Origin: a virus
DNA length: 29,229 nt
Reading direction: 5' to 3' (one strand)
IMG/VR virus record: IMGVR_UViG_3300036591_000033
Location: 1-29,229 of that record
Shown here: piece by piece, positions 13,341 to 20,913 of the stretch
Position numbering within the stretch: the stretch's first letter is position 1
Layout: every line of letters begins with the position of its first letter
Program-made: the position numbers and the translations under genes
The notes under the pieces: generated by a model
Seen by the model: only the letters and a program-made list of their open reading frames with translations
What the model was told of the DNA's origin: nothing
Databases searched by the model: none

Positions 13341-14965
13341 CCCTCACGCTTCGGCCGTATCAAACGCAACTGATCAACGACATCCGGGCCAAGTGGGCGG
13401 GCGGGGCGCGCAACGTGCTGGCGGTGATGCCGACCGGCGCCGGGAAAACTGTCGCATTCAGCAAATTGAACGCCGATGGCGAGCGGTCCTGCACGATCGT
13501 GCATCGGCAGGAATTGGTCGGCCAGATCAGCAAAACCTATGCGACGGTAGGAACCTACCACAACATCATCGCGCCTCAGTCGGTGATCAATTTTTGCATT
13601 CGGCTGCACATCGCGGCCACGGGGCGCAATTTTTACGACCCTCGCGCCGCCGTGAGCGTGGCAGGTGTCGATACGTTGATCCGAAGGTTCAAGCCGGGCG
13701 ACGCATGGTGCAACTCGATCCGGCGCTGGACGCTGGACGAAGCGCACCACGGGCGACAGGACAACAAGTGGGGAATTGCCGCCGCGTTGTTCCCAAACGC
13801 CAAGGGCCTAGGTGTCACGGCGACGGCGTGCAGGGGCGATGACAAATCGCTGCATGCTGATCAAGGCGGCCTGTTCCACGATCTGGTCCAAGGCCCTGGG
13901 ATGCGCGAACTGATCGACGCGGGCAGCCTTGCCGATTATCGCGTGTTCGCCCCGAAGGTCGGCATTGACGAAGCGCTTTTGCAGATAGGCAAGACCGGCG
14001 ATTTCACGGCAAATTCTGCCAAGGCCGCGCAAAAAGCCGAGATGATCGGCGACGTGGTGGAAAGCTATCTGGCCCACATTCCCGGCAAGCAAGCGATCGT
14101 CTTTGCGTCAGGGGTGCAGGACGCGAAAGACATCGCGGAGCAATTCAGGGCACGCGGCGTGCCAGCCACGGCGCTGGACGGCACGAACAATGACGGGCAT
14201 CGGATGGATCAAGTTGCGCGGTTTGAGACAGGCGAAACGCGGATCTTGACGAACGTCGATCTGTTCGGCGAGGGCTTCGACGTGCCAGCGTGCGAGGCGG
14301 TCATAATGGCCCGACCAACGGCCAGCTTCGGGCTGTTCGTGCAACAGTTTGGCCGCGCGCTGAGACCGTTTGAGGGCAAGACGCATGGGGTTATCATTGA
14401 CCATGTGGGCAACGTGGTGCGCATGGCTGCAAAGCATGGCCTGCCCGATACGCCACGCACATGGACGCTCTGGCAAGACGAGACGCGCAAGACCAATGGC
14501 AACCCTGATGCGGTGCCGGTCAGGGTGTGCCCTGAATGTCTGCTGACGTATGAGGCGGTTGTGTTCAAATGCCCCTATTGCGGCGCGGCGCATGTCCCTG
14601 CCGGGCGGTCATCGCCTGATCAGGTGGACGGGGTGCTGTCCGAGATGTCGATAGAGTTGCTGGCAACATTGCGCGCCGGAGCGGACAAGATCCAAGCGGC
14701 TGAGCCTGCCATCCCCTACGGCGCGTCGGCGATCGTGGCCGCGGGTATCCGGGCGCGACACCGCCGGAACCAAGCGGCTCAGGCGTCGCTATCCGATGCG
14801 ATGCAACGATGGGGCGGGATGCGCCTGGCAGCGGGTGACTCTGATGCAGCCATGCAGGCCCGGTTCCTTTTCCGGTTCGGCGTGGACGTGATGAGCGCAC
14901 AAGGGCTGTCCGAGCGGGCGGCGCTGGAATTGAGGGATGCAATCATGGAGGCGACACGCCAATGA
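13337..14965 (+). CDS. DEAH-box superfamily 2 helicase
   Basis: 542 residues. Motif I MPTGAGKTVAF (about residue 30), motif II TLDEAHHG (DEAH), motif III-like TATAC, and motif VI VQQFGRALRPF are all present, as in type III-restriction/RecG-like SF2 helicases of phages. A zinc ribbon CPECLLTYEAVVFKCPYCG (two Cys-x2-Cys pairs) follows the helicase core, then an Arg-rich helical tail. It would unwind or translocate on DNA or RNA during replication. It overlaps its neighbours by ATGA. Confidence 0.9.
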   Translation: MTLTLRPYQTQLINDIRAKWAGGARNVLAVMPTGAGKTVAFSKLNADGERSCTIVHRQELVGQISKTYATVGTYHNIIAPQSVINFCIRLHIAATGRNFYDPRAAVSVAGVDTLIRRFKPGDAWCNSIRRWTLDEAHHGRQDNKWGIAAALFPNAKGLGVTATACRGDDKSLHADQGGLFHDLVQGPGMRELIDAGSLADYRVFAPKVGIDEALLQIGKTGDFTANSAKAAQKAEMIGDVVESYLAHIPGKQAIVFASGVQDAKDIAEQFRARGVPATALDGTNNDGHRMDQVARFETGETRILTNVDLFGEGFDVPACEAVIMARPTASFGLFVQQFGRALRPFEGKTHGVIIDHVGNVVRMAAKHGLPDTPRTWTLWQDETRKTNGNPDAVPVRVCPECLLTYEAVVFKCPYCGAAHVPAGRSSPDQVDGVLSEMSIELLATLRAGADKIQAAEPAIPYGASAIVAAGIRARHRRNQAAQASLSDAMQRWGGMRLAAGDSDAAMQARFLFRFGVDVMSAQGLSERAALELRDAIMEATRQ

Positions 14966-15255
14966 AAAGGCTCTTATCCCCCGTAGCGGATGCGGTTCAG
15001 GCCTACGTCGTCCAGCATCCCGGCGCCACAGTGCGGGACGTGGCGGGTGCGCTCTTTCCGAGCCACGCGAAAAGTGGCGTTCCGGCCGCTCAAGGTTCGC
15101 TGTCCTGGCTGATGGCACGCAGGCGGATCGTCCGGGAGTCGTTCGGGCCGAACATCGCCGCGCGCTACACGGCCCGAACGGATCGGCCAGTTTGCGCTTC
15201 AATCAACGTAAACGGCGTCAGTCTGGCGCGCGCACCATGGGAAAAAATAGCATGA
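14962..15255 (+). CDS. Small winged-helix-like protein
   Basis: 97 residues. AVQAYVVQHPGATVRDVAGA then SLSWLMARRRIVRESFGPN looks like a winged helix (recognition helix then basic wing). It could be a DNA-binding accessory of the helicase next door, with which it overlaps by 4 nt. Family not recognised. Confidence 0.6.
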   Translation: MKRLLSPVADAVQAYVVQHPGATVRDVAGALFPSHAKSGVPAAQGSLSWLMARRRIVRESFGPNIAARYTARTDRPVCASINVNGVSLARAPWEKIA

Positions 15256-15698
15256 CCATCGACAAGCAATTCCGGGCCAGCTTCGTTCGGCGCTGGCACA
15301 CCAATCCCGATCTGGCGCAGACCGTTGACACGCTCGCGGGACACGGCGGGCGGGTGGCGCGCATCATCCTGAAGCTATGGCCCGATGCGTCCCGCGCCCT
15401 GCTGCACTGGGCGTTGGTGCATGATGATGGGGAATCCGTGGTCGGTGACGTGCCATCCACGACAAAGGGCGCAACGGTGATCCACGAGCAAGAGCGTGCC
15501 GCACTGGACCGTATCTGGCCGGGGTTGCCTGACCTGACGCCGGACGAATATGACCGGCTGAGATTTGCCGATCGGCTGGACGCCTATCTGTGGGCGCAGC
15601 ATCACGCGCCTCACACGCTGACCGGTGACGGCTGGCCTGAGGGCCGCTGCTGGATCTTTGCACAGGCTGAGGCGCTGGGCGTGTCGGTGTCGGTATGA
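15252..15698 (+). CDS. HD-domain phosphohydrolase (YfbR-like)
   Basis: 148 residues from ATG 15252 (ATGA overlap); a longer frame from 14937 is a shadow. Motifs: LAGHGGRVARI (first His), ALLHWALVHDDGESVVGDVPS (the H...HD pair and GD.P of the HD superfamily), and a third Asp in RLRFADRLDAYLW. The family includes 5'-nucleotidases of nucleotide salvage, so it may adjust the dNTP pool during infection. The exact substrate is unknown. Confidence 0.75.
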   Translation: MTIDKQFRASFVRRWHTNPDLAQTVDTLAGHGGRVARIILKLWPDASRALLHWALVHDDGESVVGDVPSTTKGATVIHEQERAALDRIWPGLPDLTPDEYDRLRFADRLDAYLWAQHHAPHTLTGDGWPEGRCWIFAQAEALGVSVSV

Positions 15699-16291
15699 GG
15701 GTCTTGATCGCCTGCGAGTTTAGCGGCACGGTGCGCCGCGCCTTCACCGCTCGCGGTCACGATGCATGGTCCTGCGATCTGCTACCCGCCGAGGACGGAT
15801 CGAACCGGCATATCGTCGGCGACGCGCGCACGCTGCTGAATGATGGATGGGACCTGCTCATGGTCGCGCACCCGCCTTGCACGCGCCTCTGCAACAGCGG
15901 CGTGCGGTGGCTCACCAAGGCCCCGCCAGGTCGCACGCTCGCAGATATGTGGGCAGAGCTTGAGACGGGCGCCGCGCTGTTCTCCGCGTTTTGGAATGCC
16001 GCGATCCCACGCATAGCTGTCGAGAATCCAGTGATGCACCGGCACGCCAAGGCGCTGATAGAGGGCTACGAGCCGCCCGCGCAGAGCGTCCAGCCGTGGC
16101 AATTCGGGCATGGTGAGGTTAAGCGGACTTGCCTGTGGCTGCGCGGCCTGCCGGTATTGACGCCGACCGATGTGGTCGAGGGCCGTGAGGCTCGCGTGCA
16201 TCGGATGCCACCAGGCCCGAACCGCGGCAAGGAGCGCAGCCGGTTTTTTTCGGGAATTGCCGACGCGATGGCGGATCAATGGGGTTCTTGA
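15695..16291 (+). CDS. C5-cytosine methyltransferase-like protein
   Basis: 198 residues. Motif I-like VLIACEFSGTVRRAFTARGH with DAWSCDLLPA, motif IV-like AHPPCTRLCNSG (PPC with catalytic Cys candidate) and VENP (motif VI) are present, but the target-recognition region is very short. Many phages encode such compact proteins and activity is unproven in most. It might modify phage or host DNA. It overlaps the HD gene by ATGA. Confidence 0.65.
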   Translation: MRVLIACEFSGTVRRAFTARGHDAWSCDLLPAEDGSNRHIVGDARTLLNDGWDLLMVAHPPCTRLCNSGVRWLTKAPPGRTLADMWAELETGAALFSAFWNAAIPRIAVENPVMHRHAKALIEGYEPPAQSVQPWQFGHGEVKRTCLWLRGLPVLTPTDVVEGREARVHRMPPGPNRGKERSRFFSGIADAMADQWGS

Positions 16292-16316
16292 CACGACAGT
16301 CAATAAATGGCAATAA
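16288..16316 (+). promoter_or_regulatory. Rightward promoter with shared TGGCAATAAT -10
   Basis: TTGACA (16288-16293), 17-nt spacer, CAATAA (16311-16316) preceded by TGG. The -10 context TGGCAATAAT is identical to the leftward promoters at 4826 and 7359. It precedes the gene starting at 16338 and overlaps the end of the methyltransferase-like gene. Confidence 0.6.
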
Positions 16317-16337
16317 TGCCCCAAAGGAGTCTGAACA

Positions 16338-16553
16338 ATGGCTGAACGAGTGAGAATGTCGCGGGATGACCGGCGCGGGGTGATAATCCGGGCGGCCGTC
16401 GCCTTGACGCGGGCGTCGTCAGGATGCGTCAATTCCTGGACGCGCAATGATGTGGCCCGGAAATGCTCACCCCCTACCAGCATCGACACTGTGAAAAATT
16501 ATTTCACAATGCCGGAGTTGCGCGAGGCGGTTCGGGTGGTGCTGAGGTGTTGA
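16338..16553 (+). CDS. Small HTH-like regulator
   Basis: 71 residues (MAERVRMSRDDRRGVIIRAAV...). A helix-turn-helix is likely in TRNDVARKCSPPTSIDTVKNYF (recognition helix TVKNYF), followed by a short C-terminal helix. The start follows AAAGGAG. Probably an early transcriptional regulator. Confidence 0.65.
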   Translation: MAERVRMSRDDRRGVIIRAAVALTRASSGCVNSWTRNDVARKCSPPTSIDTVKNYFTMPELREAVRVVLRC

Positions 16554-16583
16554 CTTGGCGAGCAACGCTTACCATAGTGGTAA
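16550..16583 (+). promoter_or_regulatory. Promoter with overlapping operator for the Cro-like gene
   Basis: TTGACT (16550-16555), 17-nt spacer, CATAGT (16573-16578). The inverted repeat TTACCA-tag-TGGTAA (16569-16583) lies directly over the -10, an arrangement typical of a self-repressing regulator. Confidence 0.55.
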
Positions 16584-16610
16584 ACCTAAAGCAACCGCGC
16601 AGGGGACACC

Positions 16611-16796
16611 ATGGAAAAGCTGAACGACTATCTCAAGGGCCGGACAGCCCGCCATCTGGCGCGCACGGTGGGTGTTTCAGAAGCGCACATGTCTCGCCTG
16701 AGGCACGGTGAACAAACCCCATCGCTTGCGTTGGCGCGGCGCATAAAGGAAGCGACCGCTGGCGCTGTGGACTACGATGCGTGGGGTTTGGCATGA
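16611..16796 (+). CDS. Cro/CI-family HTH regulator
   Basis: 61 residues. LARTVGVSEAHMSRLRHGEQ then TPSLALARRIKEAT is a clear lambda-repressor-like HTH (turn VSEAHMSRLR). It carries no dimerisation tail, so it is Cro-like in size. The gene has AGGGGA before ATG and its own promoter with an operator palindrome upstream. It overlaps the primase-helicase start (ATGA) and so may control it. Confidence 0.8.
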   Translation: MEKLNDYLKGRTARHLARTVGVSEAHMSRLRHGEQTPSLALARRIKEATAGAVDYDAWGLA

Positions 16797-19432
16797 CCCC
16801 GCTCTGCACAGGCTTCGGGCAATATGACACGAACGGCAAGACAGGAGCGACCTACACAGGCGTGACCGAAGCCGACATCATGGCCATGGTGCTGAATCCG
16901 CCAAGCGTTCACAAAGACGATGCGCAATGGTTCATTCCGTCTGACTATCTGGCGCATGATGCCCGCGAACATGAGGCGCAGCGCCAGCACGGTCAGTTTT
17001 GGGCCATCCCGCTCGACCTAGACGACAACAGCCCGCCCTTAGCGGTTGTGGGCAATGCACTGAGGCGCGTAATGGGCAACACGGCCCATGTGATTTTTTC
17101 CAGCCGATCGGCCAAGCCTGCCAACCTCAAGTGGCGCGCGCTGTGCTGGCTGGAAACCCCGATCGCTGGTGCGGATTACGCCGATACGGTTGAGGCGTTC
17201 AACGATCTGATCGCAGGGCAGCTTGTGCCGGACAGGGCGTTGCAGCGCACAGGCCAGCTTGTCTTTTTGCCGAACCGGGGCGAGCATTACGAGTGGGATA
17301 TGCAGGTTGGCCCCCGCACAAGCCTCACACCTAACCACCCCGTCATTGTGAGGCGCGACCAGACCAGGCGCAGCCGTGCCGATGCTCAGGCCAAGGCGGC
17401 GGCATGGAAGGCGCGCAAGGCGGCTCTGACGCCCTCTGACGCAACGAACGTGGTCGATGCCTTCAACGCGGCGCATGTCGTGGCTGATCTGCTGGAACGC
17501 TACGGATACCAACATGCCCGGTCTGGTGACAACTGGAAAAGCCCGATGCAATCCGGGGGCAGCTATGCCACGCGAGATTATGGAGACCACTGGATCAGCC
17601 TGTCAGGCTCGGACGGCGCCGCGGGGATCGGCACAGACACCAAGACAGGGCAGCGATTCGGCGATGCGTTCGACCTGTTCGTGCATTTCGAACATGCTGG
17701 CGACTTCAACGTCGCGGTGCGCACGTATGGGGCCCTTCACAGGCTGATGAACATGCCTGGCCCGTCGCATGTCCCTGCCGGGATGCTTGCCGCCCCTGGT
17801 ATGCCCAGCGCGCCGCGGGCGCCCAGTGTAATCGATCTGATCTGCGCGCGGATCAAGGACAACCCCCTGACAGCCGTAGAGTTGCTGGCCGATGAAGTGG
17901 CCCGGCTGTCGCCTGCCGACCGGGAAAAGGTGTTTGAGGAATGCAAACTCTATCCCGGTCTGGGCAAAGCCAAGATGCAGGCGGCGGTGAAGCGGGCTGT
18001 CACGGTTTTTCTGGCAGCCAAGGGTGCGCTCGCGTTGCAAACGCCAGAATATGCCGAGTTGAACCATTACTTCATTGTCCGAAACGAGGATGGGCAGGCG
18101 GTGGCGGTGGATGGCAGGGGCGGAATGCAGCCCCAGGCCCGCAAGCAATTCAGAGACGCCATGGCGCAGCTTCCGCCGATCATGATCGAGGACAAGGCCA
18201 CCGGCAATGCCCGCGCCAAGCTGGCGGCGGATTATTGGTGGGAACATCCCGACACGCTCAGTTATCACGCGACAGGATACGACCCGCTGACAGGTGTTGA
18301 ATTTTACGATGAGAAAGCCCGAAAGATCCGCAACGTCTATGAACCGGGACATGCGGCGCCCGCCCCGGCCGTCGGTCTGGAATCGATCGCACCGTTCATG
18401 CACATCATCCGAGTCAATTTCCCGGACGCATCAGATCAGCACACGCTCTTGCAAATTCTGGGAAATTTGGTGCAGCGTCCCGGCGTGATGCTGCGCTGGG
18501 CGCCGGTGATGCAGGGAACGCAGGGTTGCGGCAAAGGGACGATCTTTCAGGCCGTCGCGTATTGCCATGGGCGCAAGAACGTCGCGCACCCGTCGCCTGA
18601 CGTCATCGCCACCGATTTCAATGGCTACATGGACCGCAAGACGCTGGTTCTGGTCAACGAGATCGGCGACCACAGCAAACGCGAATTGTCGGTGTTGTCG
18701 GAAAAAATCAAACCATGGATCACCGATGACGACGCTCACATTCACGGTAAGGGAAAAGGATCTTACGACACGCAGAACTTCACGAACTGGATATTCACGA
18801 CCAACCACCTGCATTGCATGTTGGCCACGCCTGGCGAGCGACGGTATGCGCACTTCATTTCAGCCCTGCAGACCGAGGACGACGCCGCTCGGGCGTTCTA
18901 TGCCGAATGGTGGACCGGCGGTGGGGGCGACTGGTGGGGGTCATACTATGACTGGTGGGGCGCAGGCGGGGCCGAGGCGGTGCGGGGCTATCTGGGCCAC
19001 ATGGCGCTTGATGTGGCGCCGTCCCGCGCCCCTGTGACGTCCAGCACGGCTGAGGCGATGGACGCTGGCGATGGGGCAGCCATAGGGTTGATCAGGGCGG
19101 CGGTGACGGAAGGGGCCGCAGGTTTCAGGGGCGGTTGGGTTTCGATCAACGCCGTGCGCGATCTGCTGGAGTCTGAAGACCTGAAAGTTCCTGGGGGGCC
19201 GTATCTGGCGCGCCAGCTTGAGCAGATAGGCTACAGGCACACGATCCGCTGCAACACGTCCCCTCTTGAAGCGGATCGATTTCGGAAGGCATCGACAAAG
19301 ACTCGGCTATACCACACTGCAGACCTGACGGGACAAGGGCCAGCAAATGTCATTGCGCTCTATGATGCAGCGCAACGATTGGGAGACGGCGGCCCATTGC
19401 GGTCAACAGTAATTAAAATGCCCGGTCTATAA
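16793..19432 (+). CDS. Primase-helicase (AEP-like primase plus SF3/D5-like helicase)
   Basis: 879 residues from ATG 16793 (ATGA overlap). The N-terminal 250 residues resemble an archaeo-eukaryotic-type primase: FWAIPLDLDDNSPPL (D-x-D catalytic pair), HVIFSSRSAKP and LKWRALCWLET. A middle region GDNWKSPMQSGGSYATR resembles primase or zinc-binding relics. The C-terminal part is an SF3/DUF5906-type helicase: Walker A MQGTQGCGKGTIFQ, Walker B TLVLVNEIGD and sensor FTTNH. It would prime and unwind the phage origin. It is followed by a terminator and the repeat-rich gap at 19473. Confidence 0.82.
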   Translation: MTPLCTGFGQYDTNGKTGATYTGVTEADIMAMVLNPPSVHKDDAQWFIPSDYLAHDAREHEAQRQHGQFWAIPLDLDDNSPPLAVVGNALRRVMGNTAHVIFSSRSAKPANLKWRALCWLETPIAGADYADTVEAFNDLIAGQLVPDRALQRTGQLVFLPNRGEHYEWDMQVGPRTSLTPNHPVIVRRDQTRRSRADAQAKAAAWKARKAALTPSDATNVVDAFNAAHVVADLLERYGYQHARSGDNWKSPMQSGGSYATRDYGDHWISLSGSDGAAGIGTDTKTGQRFGDAFDLFVHFEHAGDFNVAVRTYGALHRLMNMPGPSHVPAGMLAAPGMPSAPRAPSVIDLICARIKDNPLTAVELLADEVARLSPADREKVFEECKLYPGLGKAKMQAAVKRAVTVFLAAKGALALQTPEYAELNHYFIVRNEDGQAVAVDGRGGMQPQARKQFRDAMAQLPPIMIEDKATGNARAKLAADYWWEHPDTLSYHATGYDPLTGVEFYDEKARKIRNVYEPGHAAPAPAVGLESIAPFMHIIRVNFPDASDQHTLLQILGNLVQRPGVMLRWAPVMQGTQGCGKGTIFQAVAYCHGRKNVAHPSPDVIATDFNGYMDRKTLVLVNEIGDHSKRELSVLSEKIKPWITDDDAHIHGKGKGSYDTQNFTNWIFTTNHLHCMLATPGERRYAHFISALQTEDDAARAFYAEWWTGGGGDWWGSYYDWWGAGGAEAVRGYLGHMALDVAPSRAPVTSSTAEAMDAGDGAAIGLIRAAVTEGAAGFRGGWVSINAVRDLLESEDLKVPGGPYLARQLEQIGYRHTIRCNTSPLEADRFRKASTKTRLYHTADLTGQGPANVIALYDAAQRLGDGGPLRSTVIKMPGL

Positions 19433-19438
19433 AATAAC

Positions 19439-19472
19439 GCCCCGCCTCATTAAATTGTGGCGGGGCTTTTTT
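19439..19472 (+). terminator. Rho-independent terminator after primase-helicase
   Basis: Perfect 8-bp stem GCCCCGCC / GGCGGGGC with 12-nt loop, followed by six T residues. It ends the rightward early operon. Confidence 0.9.
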
Positions 19473-19777
19473 ATGCCATGCGGACAGATAGTCTGGTCCG
19501 GTGGACACATAACCTGTCCACCCTTAACCGTCGGATTTGTTTAGTTTTTTATGCTGCTGGACATATTGGACAGATAGTTAGAGGTGTTTCATAAGGTATG
19601 AGAAAGTGCTGTGTTTATAATTACTATAATTACTATAATTACTATGGACGCTTTATCATTCGCCATAGGCTCAAAGGTAGATTGCTGTCCAATATGTCCG
19701 CCATCGCTGGTTATGTAGAGAAACCAAAGGCTTACATGGTGGACAGATGATTTTCGGATCTGTCCGGCACTTCCCCC
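19473..19777. other. Candidate replication origin / control region (no gene)
   Basis: About 300 nt without a convincing gene. It holds many GGACA/TGTCC motifs (near 19482, 19503, 19515, 19559, 19568, 19687, 19695, 19741, 19761), a perfect 15-bp inverted pair GGACATATTGGACAG (19559-19573) and CTGTCCAATATGTCC (19685-19699), smaller inverted pairs GGTGGACA/TGTCCACC (19500-19522) and GGACAGAT/ATCTGTCC (19741-19765), and an AT-rich tandem 9-mer TATAATTAC (3.3 copies, 19616-19645). Iterons plus an unwinding-like AT block beside the primase-helicase gene is the look of an origin. A regulatory cluster is the alternative. Confidence 0.5.
19616..19645. repeat. AT-rich 9-bp tandem repeat (TATAATTAC x 3.3)
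   Basis: Three full and one partial copy of a 9-bp unit in an otherwise GC-rich genome, in the centre of the repeat-rich gap and inside the arms of the 15-bp inverted repeat. Confidence 0.9.
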
Positions 19778-19806
19778 TTGCACGCCCCGGCAATAGGTGG
19801 CAATAT
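19778..19806 (+). promoter_or_regulatory. Rightward promoter for the 19.8 kb gene cluster
   Basis: TTGCAC (19778-19783), 17-nt spacer, CAATAT (19801-19806), again preceded by TGG. It fits the family of phage promoters with a TGGCAATA -10. Confidence 0.55.
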
Positions 19807-19832
19807 CGGCCGAACGCAACAGGAGACGCACC

Positions 19833-20132
19833 ATGCAGATGCCCCGGAACAAATTTGACACGCATTCCGCCTGCGCGCGGATGGACGCAGACACCACGCT
19901 TCATCACCGGGAGCGCTGGCCCAGCCTCGCCTTTGTCTGGGACGAGTTGGACGACCTGCGGGCCGGAGCGATCGATCCTGACGACCACGCGTCGGTCGAG
20001 AAGGAACTGCAAGAGGCTCTGGACGAATTGGACGAAATGCGGAATGCGCTCGACATGGCCTTGGGCGCGCTGGACGATCTTGAAGCGGTGCGGTTGGCTG
20101 CTGAGACTGTGATGATGGGGGGAGGGGCATGA
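19833..20132 (+). CDS. Acidic helical small protein
   Basis: 99 residues from ATG 19833, which follows AGGAG; the longer frame from 19797 lacks one. Two long acidic helices (EKELQEALDELDEMRNALDM, ALGALDDLEAVRLAAETV) suggest a coiled coil. No family recognised. It is the first gene behind the promoter at 19778 and overlaps the next by ATGA. Confidence 0.65.
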   Translation: MQMPRNKFDTHSACARMDADTTLHHRERWPSLAFVWDELDDLRAGAIDPDDHASVEKELQEALDELDEMRNALDMALGALDDLEAVRLAAETVMMGGGA

Positions 20133-20323
20133 TGCCCGCACCGCGCCCCGTGGCGCCCGCTCCGCGCATCACGATGTGGCACGGTGAGGACGGGCGCTGG
20201 ATGGCTCACCTCTACTGCAACGGGGTTTACAGTCATTCGATCCGTGACACACGTGAGGAAGCGCACGCCGCCTGTGTCAAATTCTGGCGCGAGCATACCA
20301 TGGAAGGCAGGAACGCAAAATGA
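20129..20323 (+). CDS. Small hypothetical protein
   Basis: 64 residues. ITMWHGEDGRWMAHLYCNGV...SIRDTREEAHAACVKFWREH has a beta-hairpin then helix, reminiscent of small AP2-like or DNA-binding mini-folds, but I make no family call. It has ATGA overlaps on both sides. Confidence 0.6.
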   Translation: MMPAPRPVAPAPRITMWHGEDGRWMAHLYCNGVYSHSIRDTREEAHAACVKFWREHTMEGRNAK

Positions 20324-20721
20324 CGTTTGACCCCGTGACGCGCGCCGCGCATTACAACGATGGCCCGATCGAAGTGATCCACCTCTCGCGCCGACTTGGC
20401 GCCCATCTCGCGCAGATCGTGCAATACGTGATGCGGGCGCACCTCAAGGGAGAGGAATTGCAGGATTTGCGAAAGGCGTTGTTTTGGACGGATGACTTGC
20501 TCAAGACGATGGCGCGGGAAACCGTCACGCTGGCGTGCATGGCTGAACCTGACTTTACGCCAAGCGAGTTTACGAGGCAGATGACCGATGGGCGCGGTCG
20601 GATTATTCGCATGGCATGGGCTGCTGCGTGGACGATTGACGTGCCAGCACGGCGGCGGGGTTTGGATCTCATGCGAGACGCCATTGTGGCGGAAATTGCG
20701 CTGATGGAGGACGAGGCATGA
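20320..20721 (+). CDS. DUF3310-like nucleotide kinase-related protein
   Basis: 133 residues. The N-terminal 50 residues match the DUF3310 pattern (HYNDGPIEVIHLSRRLGAHL...QYVMRAHLKGEELQDLRKAL), which in other phages is a short conserved early protein often found near nucleotide-metabolism genes. The C-terminal half (SEFTRQMTDGRGRIIRMAWA) is helical and not recognised. It overlaps the truncated ParB-like gene by ATGA. Confidence 0.6.
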   Translation: MTFDPVTRAAHYNDGPIEVIHLSRRLGAHLAQIVQYVMRAHLKGEELQDLRKALFWTDDLLKTMARETVTLACMAEPDFTPSEFTRQMTDGRGRIIRMAWAAAWTIDVPARRRGLDLMRDAIVAEIALMEDEA

Positions 20722-20888
20722 TGCCGACCGCACCGAAGGGAAAATTATTTCCCGACTATAAGACCGTTTTGACCGCCAGCCTCGTGCCATATGCGCGCAA
20801 CGCTCGCACGCACAGCCCCGCCCAGGTCGATAAGATCGCCGCCTCGATCCGGGAATTTGGGTTTGACAATTATCTAAAGTTTGGATAA
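20718..20888 (+). pseudogene. Truncated ParB-like / DNA-modification gene
   Basis: 56 residues from ATG 20718 (ATGA overlap). TASLVPYARNARTHSPAQVD then KIAASIREFGF is the conserved start of ParB-fold proteins that in phages usually continue into a DNA methylase. In intact genes FGF is followed by TNP; here the frame runs into DNYLKFG and a stop at 20886. The HNH gene follows at once and no methylase remnant appears downstream, so the gene has lost nearly all its coding part. A short functional peptide cannot be ruled out. Confidence 0.75.
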
Positions 20889-20891
20889 TGT
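20863..20891 (+). promoter_or_regulatory. Promoter at the HNH insertion junction
   Basis: Consensus TTGACA (20863-20868), 17-nt spacer, TAATGT (20886-20891; GATAAT overlaps at 20884). The -35 is at the point where the ParB-like gene departs from its expected sequence, so the inserted element brings or creates its own promoter. Confidence 0.55.
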
Positions 20892-20913
20892 TGTTCTAGA
20901 AACAGGAGTCAAC

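Noticed and set aside
19589-19897. Minus-strand frame with IVIIVIIVII over the AT repeat
   Set aside because: The hydrophobic run is just the tandem 9-bp unit read in frame; no start site or family support.
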